Of a stretch of DNA of 5,295 nucleotides, positions 1 to 5,295 are shown piece after piece. The stretch's first letter is position 1; every line of letters starts with the position of its first letter. A model generated the notes under the pieces. That model searched no databases and was not told the DNA's origin. It was given only the letters and a program-made list of their open reading frames with translations. The translations under genes and the position numbers were made by a program. The stretch is from assembly GCA_030042915.1 (NCBI GenBank), contig JASHYS010000425.1, positions 1 to 5,295 on the forward strand, read 5' to 3'. The stretch is from Acidobacteriaceae bacterium. GTDB taxonomy: Bacteria; Acidobacteriota; Terriglobia; Terriglobales; Acidobacteriaceae.

Positions 1-843
1 CTCGAAAATCAGGAGCGCGGTCTGGGCTTCTCGCTCATCGAAGTGCTTTCGCCCTGCCCCACCATCTGGAAGATGACGCCCGTCGAGGCGCAGCATTGGG
101 TGCGCGACGTGATGGAAAAGGAGTTTCCGCTGGGCGTTTTTTGCGACCGGACGAAAGAACGGCTGGAGCGCATGGCGGCAGCGCCCGCCGAATCGCAGGC
201 CCCGCCCGCGCTGGCCGAGCTGCCGCGCCTTCTCGGCGTGGCCGATGAGGAACTGCCCGAGGGCAATGTTGCGGAACTCCCGCTTCAGAAGCAAGTCGAC
301 CTTCAGGTGCGCATTGCCGGCTTCGGAGGACAGGGAGTGCTGCTGCTGGGCGAGGTGCTGGCCGAAGCCGGACTCGACGCCGGACTGGAAGTTTCGTGGC
401 TGCCTTCTTACGGGCCGGAGATGCGCTCGGGGACCTCGAATTGCCACGTGCGTTTGTCGCGGCAGCCCATCGATTCGCCGCTGGTGGCCGCGCCCAGTGT
501 GCTGGTGGCCATGAATGAGCCTTCGCTGCGCAAATTCGATCGCAGTGTGCGCCCCAGTGGTTGGATCATCTACAACGGCGACGAGTTTCCGGCCGATTGC
601 GCGCGCGACGGCGTGCGGGTTTTGGCTGCGCCATTCACGCGCCTGGCCGACGAGCTGGGCGACAAGCGCGCCGCCAACATGATCATGCTGGGCGCGCTGC
701 TTGAGATTGCGGGCGTACTGCCGCAGGCGAGCATCGACGCTGCGCTGCGCCGTCTGATCAAAAATCCGCGCTGGGTGGAACTGGACGAGCGCGCCCTGGC
801 GCGCGGGAGGGAATTGTACAGGCAATCGCTCGTGGAGGTGTGA
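1..843 (+). CDS. 2-oxoacid:acceptor (ferredoxin) oxidoreductase, fused beta (C-terminal end) and gamma domains; 5'-partial
   Basis: The frame is open from base 1 to the TGA at 841-843 (280 codons), so the start lies upstream. Residues are counted from base 1. Residues 7-23 carry the G-F-S-x-I-E-V-L-S-P-C-P-T signature that ends the TPP-binding beta subunit of KorB/VorB/PorB-type enzymes. An Ala/Pro-rich linker (about 55-100) follows. A complete gamma domain then begins near residue 104 with GFGGQG (107-112) and WLPSYGPEMRSGT (133-145), typical of KorC/VorC/PorC. Known members oxidise a 2-oxoacid plus CoA to acyl-CoA and CO2 while reducing ferredoxin in the cytoplasm. The alpha subunit and an Fe-S ferredoxin-like subunit are not visible and would be expected upstream. 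The next gene, one base away, encodes a branched-chain aminotransferase, which favours a branched-chain 2-oxoacid (VOR-like) substrate. 2-Oxoglutarate or another 2-oxoacid remains possible. The family call is firm; the substrate is inferred. Confidence 0.88.
   Translation, partial: LENQERGLGFSLIEVLSPCPTIWKMTPVEAQHWVRDVMEKEFPLGVFCDRTKERLERMAAAPAESQAPPALAELPRLLGVADEELPEGNVAELPLQKQVDLQVRIAGFGGQGVLLLGEVLAEAGLDAGLEVSWLPSYGPEMRSGTSNCHVRLSRQPIDSPLVAAPSVLVAMNEPSLRKFDRSVRPSGWIIYNGDEFPADCARDGVRVLAAPFTRLADELGDKRAANMIMLGALLEIAGVLPQASIDAALRRLIKNPRWVELDERALARGRELYRQSLVEV
834..838 (+). promoter_or_regulatory. Shine-Dalgarno of ilvE, inside the upstream gene
   Basis: GGAGG lies six bases before the ATG at 845 and within the last codons of the oxidoreductase gene, whose TGA ends at 843. 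The stop and start are separated by one base, the usual layout for translational coupling. The site supports 845 as the true start of the aminotransferase. Confidence 0.75.
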
Positions 844-844
844 C

Positions 845-1825
845 ATGAAAGCCGATGTCGATCCCAACCTGATTGTCTACTTCGATGGTCAGTACAAGCC
901 CATGCGCGATGCGCGCATCGGTATCCTGACGCACGCGTTGCACTATGGAACCGGCGTCTTCGAAGGCATCCGCGGGCACTGGGACGAGACCGCGCGCGAG
1001 CTGCACCTGATGCGGGCGCGCGAGCACTTCCAGCGCTGGAAACACAACTGCGGCATTCTGCATATCGATGTGCCGCTTTCAGCCGAGGAACTCTGCGCCA
1101 TTACCGCGGAGCTGGCGCGCCGCAATCATCTGCGCACCGATGTTTACGTCCGGCCGCTGGCCTACAAATGCGCGCAGGGCGTGGGCGTGGCCTTCGACGA
1201 TCAGGACGCGTTCTTTATAGTGGCGTTGCCTTTTGGCGAATACCTGCACAGCGACCAGGGCATCCACGCCGGCGTCAGCTCGTGGCGGCGCATTGACGAC
1301 AATGCCATTCCCGCGCGCGGCAAGATTTGCGGCGCCTACGCCAATAGCGCTCTGGCCAGCGACGAGGCGCGCCGCTGCGGCTTTGACGAAGCCATCCTGC
1401 TCAATGAGGCGGGCCATGTGACAGAAGGCGCGACGTGCAACCTGTTTATGATGCGCAATGGGCGGCTTATCACGCCGGCCATCACGGAAAACGTGCTCGA
1501 AGGCATCACGCGCGACTCCATTATGGAGCTCGCCCGCCACGAGCTGAGCCTGGATATTGTGGAGCGCCCCATCGATCGCAGCGAGCTTTACGTGTGCGAC
1601 GAACTGTTTTTGACCGGAACCGCGGTGGGCGTGGCGCCCGTAACCCGCGTCGATCATCACGCCGTGGCCGATGGCGAAATCGGCCTGGTAACGCACAGCC
1701 TGCGCCAGCTCTACGTCGATGCGGTGCACGGCCATCTGCGCGACTATCGAAAATGGCTGCTCCCCGTCTATGGCAGCGGGCAGCCGGAACAGGAAGCGCA
1801 GCCGGCCGCAACAAGTTTTGCCTGA
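845..1825 (+). CDS. ilvE: Branched-chain amino acid aminotransferase (PLP fold type IV)
   Basis: This 326-residue protein has the length and motif order of bacterial IlvE. The N-terminal block has H-Y-G-T-G-V-F-E-G-I-R (33-43). The likely Schiff-base lysine is K160 in RGKICGAYANSALA. The residue expected to hold the pyridine nitrogen is E194 in VTEGATCNLF. Phosphate-binding loops are seen at G-I-T-R-D (220-224) and L-T-G-T-A (256-260). The family reversibly transfers the amino group of Val, Leu or Ile to 2-oxoglutarate, giving branched 2-oxoacids and glutamate in the cytoplasm. The start is set by GGAGG at 834-838, and the gene follows the oxidoreductase by one base. A Gln/Ala-rich tail of about 15 residues after W-L-L-P-V-Y-G (304-310) carries no recognisable motif. 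The context (2-oxoacid oxidoreductase upstream, glutamate dehydrogenase downstream) suggests a role in amino-acid catabolism, but biosynthesis cannot be excluded. A D-amino acid transaminase or aminodeoxychorismate lyase is less likely, because those are shorter and differ in the N-terminal block. Confidence 0.93.
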   Translation: MKADVDPNLIVYFDGQYKPMRDARIGILTHALHYGTGVFEGIRGHWDETARELHLMRAREHFQRWKHNCGILHIDVPLSAEELCAITAELARRNHLRTDVYVRPLAYKCAQGVGVAFDDQDAFFIVALPFGEYLHSDQGIHAGVSSWRRIDDNAIPARGKICGAYANSALASDEARRCGFDEAILLNEAGHVTEGATCNLFMMRNGRLITPAITENVLEGITRDSIMELARHELSLDIVERPIDRSELYVCDELFLTGTAVGVAPVTRVDHHAVADGEIGLVTHSLRQLYVDAVHGHLRDYRKWLLPVYGSGQPEQEAQPAATSFA

Positions 1826-1932
1826 GCGAAAGCCGGCGCCGTTCCCGCTCTTTCCGTTCGCTGTGGCGTCCGGAAGGGGTTGGGGCAACCGCGGCGTGCC
1901 GGCAGTGATGCCCGGGCAAGGAGGAAACACGA
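1826..1932 (+). other. ilvE-gdhA intergenic gap with small inverted repeats
   Basis: This 107-base gap contains no convincing sigma70 promoter and no T-tract terminator. Several short complementary segments are visible. AGCGAA at 1825-1830 can pair with TTCGCT at 1857-1862. GGTTG at 1878-1882 can pair with CAACC at 1886-1890. TGCCGGCA (1897-1904) and TGCCCGGGCA (1909-1918) are self-complementary, and the second touches the gdhA Shine-Dalgarno. In GC-rich DNA such short matches are expected by chance, so a regulatory role is only a possibility. The gap leaves it open whether gdhA is cotranscribed with the two genes before it. Confidence 0.3.
1918..1924 (+). promoter_or_regulatory. Strong Shine-Dalgarno of gdhA
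   Basis: AAGGAGG, a near-perfect anti-16S match, is placed eight bases before the ATG at 1933. It fixes the gdhA start and predicts efficient translation. Confidence 0.85.
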
Positions 1933-3192
1933 ATGCCGACAACTGTGGTTCAAGCAAATCCCTATGACGTGGCCATGGAGAATTTCGATACCGCGGCCGA
2001 CGCCATCGGGCTCGACAACAATACGCGCCAGATGATCAAGTACCCCGAGCGCATGCTGACGGTAGGGGTGCCTGTGCGCATGGATGATGGCAACATTCAC
2101 CGTTTTGAAGCCTACCGCGTGCAGCACAGCTCAGTGCGCGGACCCGCCAAGGGCGGCATCCGGTTCCATCCGCAGGTCACGCTCGACGAAGTGAAGGCGC
2201 TGGCCACGTGGATGACCTGGAAGTGCGCCGTGGTGAACATTCCATTTGGCGGAGCCAAGGGCGGAATCACCTGCGATCCGAAAAAGATGTCGCAGGGCGA
2301 GCTGGAACGCATGACGCGCCGCTACACCAGCGCCATTCTTCCCATCATCGGGCCGGAGCAGGACATTCCCGCACCCGATGTCTATACCAACCCGCAAACC
2401 ATGGCCTGGATCATGGACACCTACAGCATGACCAAGGGCTATGCCATTCCCGGCGTGGTGACGGGCAAACCCATCAGCCTGGGCGGATCGCTGGGACGCA
2501 ACGAAGCCACCGGCCGCGGCGTCTTCTACACGGTGGAGTGCGCCTGCGAACATCTGCATCTGCCGCTCAAGGGCGCAACCGTCGCCGTGCAGGGGTTCGG
2601 CAATGCCGGCTCCATCGCCGCGCAGTTGCTGCATCAGGCGGGCGCCAAGATCGTCGCCGTCAGCGATTCCACCGGCTGCGTCTACAATCGCAACGGCCTG
2701 AATATCCCTGAGCTCATCCAAATGAAGTCGCTGTGCGGGCACGTCGACGGCTTCCCTGAGAGTGAGCCCATCCTGCCCCACGAGCTGCTGGCAATGAAGT
2801 GCGACATCCTGGTGCCGGCCGCGCTGGAAAACGCCGTACACGCCGACAACGCAGGCGCAGTGAAGGCGCACATCATCGCCGAAGCTGCCAACGGGCCTCT
2901 CACGCCCGCTGCCGACCGCATTCTCGAAAGCAAGGGCGTCTTTGTGATTCCCGATATCCTGTGCAATGCGGGCGGCGTCACCGTTTCCTACTTCGAATGG
3001 GTGCAGGACGAGCAGCACCTGTTCTGGGAGGCCGCGGACATTTACAAAAAACTCGAGCGCGTGATGAAGACCGCATTTAACGACGTGCTCAAGATTCATC
3101 TTGAGAGGAAAGTACCCATGCGCATTGCCGCCAACATGCTTGGCATCGGCCGCGTGGCCGAGGCCGTGCAGATTCGTGGCATTTATCCGTAA
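1933..3192 (+). CDS. gdhA: Glutamate dehydrogenase (Glu/Leu/Phe/Val dehydrogenase family, about 420-residue type)
   Basis: This complete 419-residue protein matches the usual length of the NAD(P)-dependent hexameric type. It catalyses the reversible oxidative deamination of glutamate to 2-oxoglutarate and ammonium. The substrate domain has G-P-A-K-G-G-I-R-F-H-P (70-80, with K73), K97, the catalytic-lysine motif F-G-G-A-K-G-G (105-111, K109), and P-A-P-D (146-149, with D149 as the likely proton-transfer aspartate). The nucleotide domain has G-F-G-N-A-G-S (221-227) and C-N-A-G-G-V-T-V-S-Y (344-353). K73 and S352 correspond to the residues that bind the glutamate side-chain carboxylate in Clostridium symbiosum GDH, so glutamate is favoured over Leu/Val/Phe. 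An acidic residue, D245, ends the second strand of the Rossmann fold, but NAD versus NADP preference cannot be decided from this. The start is supported by AAGGAGG at 1918-1924. The gene lies downstream of ilvE and would recycle the 2-oxoglutarate used there. A long hairpin follows its stop. Confidence 0.94.
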   Translation: MPTTVVQANPYDVAMENFDTAADAIGLDNNTRQMIKYPERMLTVGVPVRMDDGNIHRFEAYRVQHSSVRGPAKGGIRFHPQVTLDEVKALATWMTWKCAVVNIPFGGAKGGITCDPKKMSQGELERMTRRYTSAILPIIGPEQDIPAPDVYTNPQTMAWIMDTYSMTKGYAIPGVVTGKPISLGGSLGRNEATGRGVFYTVECACEHLHLPLKGATVAVQGFGNAGSIAAQLLHQAGAKIVAVSDSTGCVYNRNGLNIPELIQMKSLCGHVDGFPESEPILPHELLAMKCDILVPAALENAVHADNAGAVKAHIIAEAANGPLTPAADRILESKGVFVIPDILCNAGGVTVSYFEWVQDEQHLFWEAADIYKKLERVMKTAFNDVLKIHLERKVPMRIAANMLGIGRVAEAVQIRGIYP

Positions 3193-3206
3193 GCTTGCCT
3201 TGATTT

Positions 3207-3246
3207 GCCCCACCCTTTCCGCTGCACGAAGCGGAAAGGGTGGGGC
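3207..3246 (+). terminator. 17-bp perfect GC-rich hairpin after gdhA (terminator-like, no T-tract)
   Basis: The arm at 3207-3223 (GCCCCACCCTTTCCGCT) is the exact reverse complement of the arm at 3230-3246, separated by a six-base loop. It begins 14 bases after the gdhA stop, where a transcription terminator would be expected. The bases that follow (CTAGATATTG...) are not T-rich, so it is not a textbook intrinsic terminator on the + strand. On the - strand the base run following the arm (AAATCAAGG) is also not T-rich. It may end transcription inefficiently, protect the 3' end of the mRNA, or be a copy of a dispersed palindromic repeat. The structure is certain; its function is inferred. Confidence 0.65.
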
Positions 3247-3253
3247 CTAGATA

Positions 3254-3310
3254 TTGATGTCCTCATGGCTAGGCGGCATAAACCGGCCGCTCACCGCTCC
3301 CGTGTACAAT
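3254..3310 (+). promoter_or_regulatory. Weak candidate sigma70 promoter elements upstream of the secreted phosphatase gene
   Basis: TTGATG at 3254-3259 and CATAAA at 3277-3282 are separated by 17 bases, each matching 4 of 6 consensus positions. A better single -10-like hexamer, TACAAT at 3305-3310 (5 of 6), has no good -35 partner at the usual distance. A promoter is expected in this intergenic region because the preceding hairpin and the change in function suggest a new transcription unit. The exact site is a guess. Confidence 0.25.
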
Positions 3311-3358
3311 CCTTTTCGAGTCGGTTCGCTGCCAAGCGATTCTTCCTTCCACGTGAGA

Positions 3359-3382
3359 TTGATCCGTATCACGTTGGATCAA
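3359..3382 (+). repeat. Inverted repeat TTGATCC-N10-GGATCAA in the putative 5' leader
   Basis: TTGATCC at 3359-3365 and GGATCAA at 3376-3382 are exact reverse complements separated by ten bases. The element ends four bases before the GAGG ribosome binding site of the next gene. CACGT also occurs twice, at 3350-3354 and 3370-3374, exactly 20 bases apart. It could be a regulator operator or a small leader hairpin. No known binding site is recognised. Confidence 0.4.
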
Positions 3383-3386
3383 CTCC

Positions 3387-3390
3387 GAGG
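3387..3390 (+). promoter_or_regulatory. Ribosome binding site of the secreted phosphatase gene
   Basis: GAGG stands seven bases before the ATG at 3398. This ATG directly opens a typical signal peptide, so site and start support each other. Confidence 0.55.
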
Positions 3391-3397
3391 TCTTTTC

Positions 3398-5295
3398 ATG
3401 CATCGATGGATTATTCCTTTCTTTTTTAGCGTGGCCTTGCTTTTTATTCCATCGTTTTCCGCTGCGCAATCCCCCGAGCAAAACACACCACAAGTCCCCA
3501 CGCAGATCCCTCCGCAAATTATCAACCTGCCTTCGAGCAAGCAGATCATCGGCGAAGTTCCCGGCGCGCCGCAGCGCACCAACGGGCTGCCTGTATCGAT
3601 GGCTGTCTCCCCGGATGGCCGTTACGTCGTCACGTTGAATGCCGGCTACGGAACATTTGAATCGAATTACGATCAGTCACTGGCCGTGCTCGACACACAA
3701 ACCGGCGCGCTCGCTGACTTTCCCGATGCGCGCACCGGCCCACGCGCCCGGCAAACGCTTTACTCCGGCCTCGCCTTCAGTCGCGACGGCGCGCACATTT
3801 TCGCCAGCATGGCCTCGCTCACCAATCCGCGGGGCGACGCTCGCGAGGCCGTGGGCAGCGGCGTCGCGGTCTACAGCTTCGCCGGCGGCCGAATCGCATC
3901 CGAGCGCCTGATTCATCTCGACCCGCCGCAGCTGGCTCCGGGGAGAGAAACCCGCCTGCCTGGCGGCGTCGACCGCACGGAGGGCATTCCCTACCCGGCC
4001 GCGATCACCGTCCTCGGCGCGGCCGGCCACGAAAAACTTCTCGTCGCCGAAGATCTTTCCGACGATGTCGTGCTTCTCGATGTTGCCACCGGCGCCGTCG
4101 AAAAGCGCTTCGATCTTTCTGAGAGCGATGCCGTGCCCGCGACCTATCCCATTGCCATCGCCGTCACCCGGGATGAAAAGCGCGCCTTTGTGGCTTTGTG
4201 GAACGCGTCGGAAATCGTTGAGCTCGATCTGGCGCGCGGCATTGTGGCGCGCAAGCTCACGCTGCTCAAGCCCTCCAACCCCGTCAAACCGGGAACGCAT
4301 CCCTGCGCCTTCGCGTTTTCGCCCGATGAAAAGGTCCTTTACGTCGCGCTGTCGAATCGCGACGCCGTCGCTGCGGTCAACGTGGGGCAGTTCTCCGTCA
4401 GAGGCTATTTCGACACGCGCCTGCCGGGGCAGAGCTACTTCGGCGCCGAGCCTGTGGCGCTGGCGGTGAACGGCGATGGCAGCCGTCTCTACGTGGCCAA
4501 CATGGCCACCGACGCAGTTGCGGTAATCGACACGAAAAAGCTCACAGCCAAAGCCGCCAAGGCGGGCATGGTTGAGCCCGACGGCTTCGTGCCTGCCGAG
4601 TGGATGCCGATTTCGATGGCCTTCATCGCGTCGAGCTCAGGAGGCAAGCTCTACGTGGCAACGGCCAAGGGCAAAGGAACCGGACCCAATGACTTTCCGC
4701 AACGCATCTCGCCATTGCAACCAAATGGCCGCCACGGCCCGAGTACGCGCATCGAAACGCTGCTCTACGGGTCACTGGCCACGCTTGACGAGCGCGAAAT
4801 CGCAGCGAATCTGCCTGCATGGACCTCAATCGCGCTCGCATCGAATCGCATGAAGGCCGCGCAGGAGCAGATCGCGTTCGCCGCGGGAGCCCGCTTTCCC
4901 ATTCGCCACATCATTTACATCATCAAGGAGAATCGCACTTACGATCAGATTTTCGGCGATCTGGAGCAAAACGGAAAACCCGTGGGCAACGGCGACGCAC
5001 GCTGGGCCATGTACGGTGAATCGGTGACGCCCAACGAGCACAAGCTCGCGCTCCAATTCGGCGTGCTCGATAATTTCTTCGACTCCGGCGAAGTCTCCGG
5101 CGACGGCCACGTCTGGTCCACGGCAGCCATCGGCACCGACTATCTGGAAAGAACCTGGCAGCACAATTACCGCTCCGACCAGCGGCCCTACGATTTCGAA
5201 GGCGTGGTGGCCGACGGCTATCCGCTGCTGCAGAAAATTCCCGATGTCAACGAGCCATCGAGCGGCTACCTCTGGGGCAACCTGGCGGTGCACGG
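3398..5295 (+). CDS. Secreted bifunctional YncE-like beta-propeller / alkaline phosphatase-family (phosphoesterase) protein; 3'-partial
   Basis: The frame is open from the ATG at 3398 to the window end (632 codons), so the C-terminus is missing. Residues 1-23 form a signal peptide: MHR, a hydrophobic stretch (W4-F20), and probable cleavage after S-A-A (21-23). A Gln/Pro-rich linker follows. Residues about 65-430 are a YncE-like propeller with repeated blade signatures: V-S-M-A-V-S-P-D-G-R-Y (66-76), S-G-L-A-F-S-R-D-G (123-131), P-C-A-F-A-F-S-P-D-E-K (302-312) and P-V-A-L-A-V-N-G-D-G-S (352-362), each followed by strands such as L-Y-V-A. From about residue 500 a phosphoesterase domain begins with I-I-Y-I-I-K-E-N-R-T-Y-D-Q-I-F-G (505-520). 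E511 and N512 resemble metal ligands of the phospholipase C/acid phosphatase superfamily. S-G-E-V-S-G-D-G-H-V-W-S (563-574) is also typical. Members are predicted exported hydrolases; the substrate is unknown. The gene looks unrelated to the upstream metabolic cluster. Confidence 0.88.
   Translation, partial: MHRWIIPFFFSVALLFIPSFSAAQSPEQNTPQVPTQIPPQIINLPSSKQIIGEVPGAPQRTNGLPVSMAVSPDGRYVVTLNAGYGTFESNYDQSLAVLDTQTGALADFPDARTGPRARQTLYSGLAFSRDGAHIFASMASLTNPRGDAREAVGSGVAVYSFAGGRIASERLIHLDPPQLAPGRETRLPGGVDRTEGIPYPAAITVLGAAGHEKLLVAEDLSDDVVLLDVATGAVEKRFDLSESDAVPATYPIAIAVTRDEKRAFVALWNASEIVELDLARGIVARKLTLLKPSNPVKPGTHPCAFAFSPDEKVLYVALSNRDAVAAVNVGQFSVRGYFDTRLPGQSYFGAEPVALAVNGDGSRLYVANMATDAVAVIDTKKLTAKAAKAGMVEPDGFVPAEWMPISMAFIASSSGGKLYVATAKGKGTGPNDFPQRISPLQPNGRHGPSTRIETLLYGSLATLDEREIAANLPAWTSIALASNRMKAAQEQIAFAAGARFPIRHIIYIIKENRTYDQIFGDLEQNGKPVGNGDARWAMYGESVTPNEHKLALQFGVLDNFFDSGEVSGDGHVWSTAAIGTDYLERTWQHNYRSDQRPYDFEGVVADGYPLLQKIPDVNEPSSGYLWGNLAVH

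Noticed and set aside
43..45. GTG as a possible start of the oxidoreductase gene
   Set aside because: The frame stays open to base 1, and the conserved beta-subunit motif begins before this codon, so it is an internal valine and the gene is 5'-truncated by the window edge.
1079..1957. 292-codon open frame on the - strand opposite ilvE
   Set aside because: It lies antisense to a clearly recognised aminotransferase. Long antisense frames are common in GC-rich coding DNA, and its translation shows no family motif.
2131..3213. 360-codon open frame on the - strand opposite gdhA
   Set aside because: It mirrors the glutamate dehydrogenase codons almost end to end, shows no recognisable domain, and would begin inside the terminator-like hairpin.
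3273..3290. GCGGC/GCCGC pairing with an eight-base loop in the intergenic region
   Set aside because: A five-base stem in GC-rich DNA is expected by chance, and no other signal accompanies it.
3205..3429. 74-codon + strand frame across the gdhA-phosphatase intergenic region
   Set aside because: It starts within the hairpin, runs over the probable regulatory region and the signal-peptide start in another frame, has no Shine-Dalgarno, and resembles no known protein.
3677..4300. 207-codon open frame on the - strand inside the propeller gene
   Set aside because: It is a shadow of the beta-propeller coding frame, with no motif and no convincing ribosome binding site.
1..5295. CRISPR arrays, tRNA/rRNA genes, insertion sequences, phage or defence genes
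   Set aside because: No regularly spaced repeats, cloverleaf-like RNA sequences, transposase or integrase motifs, or defence domains were recognised on either strand. The window is almost entirely filled by four metabolic or exported-enzyme genes.

Overview
The window is a 5.3 kb piece of a GC-rich bacterial chromosome with four protein genes, all on the + strand. Two of them run off the ends. The gene repertoire suggests a heterotrophic bacterium with ferredoxin-linked 2-oxoacid metabolism. The style of the exported propeller-phosphatase protein, and a GC-rich palindrome resembling ones I associate with Acidobacteriaceae, make me lean towards Acidobacteriota. That placement is inference, because no phylogenetic marker is present.

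Region 1 (1-3192) looks like an amino-acid catabolic or interconversion cluster. It begins with the 3' part of a 2-oxoacid:acceptor (ferredoxin) oxidoreductase. The end of its TPP-binding beta domain is fused to a complete gamma domain. One base after its stop comes a branched-chain amino acid aminotransferase (ilvE), very probably translationally coupled. After a 107-base gap with a strong Shine-Dalgarno comes a 419-residue hexameric-type glutamate dehydrogenase. Together they make a coherent cycle. IlvE moves the amino group of Val/Leu/Ile to 2-oxoglutarate, GDH deaminates the resulting glutamate and regenerates 2-oxoglutarate, and the oxidoreductase converts the branched 2-oxoacid to acyl-CoA, CO2 and reduced ferredoxin. 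All three reactions are reversible, so a biosynthetic direction is not excluded.

Region 2 (3193-3397) is intergenic. It holds a 17-bp perfect hairpin just after gdhA (terminator-like but without a T-tract), weak promoter-like hexamers, and a 7-bp inverted repeat just upstream of the next ribosome binding site.

Region 3 (3398-5295) is the 5' part (632 codons) of a secreted two-domain protein. A signal peptide is followed by a YncE-like beta-propeller, then the start of an alkaline-phosphatase/phospholipase-C-type phosphoesterase domain. The gene continues beyond the window. It appears functionally unrelated to region 1 and is probably a separate transcription unit.

I saw no tRNA, rRNA, CRISPR array, insertion sequence or phage gene. 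The most notable points are the oxidoreductase-aminotransferase-dehydrogenase cluster, the beta-gamma fusion, and the structured intergenic region.
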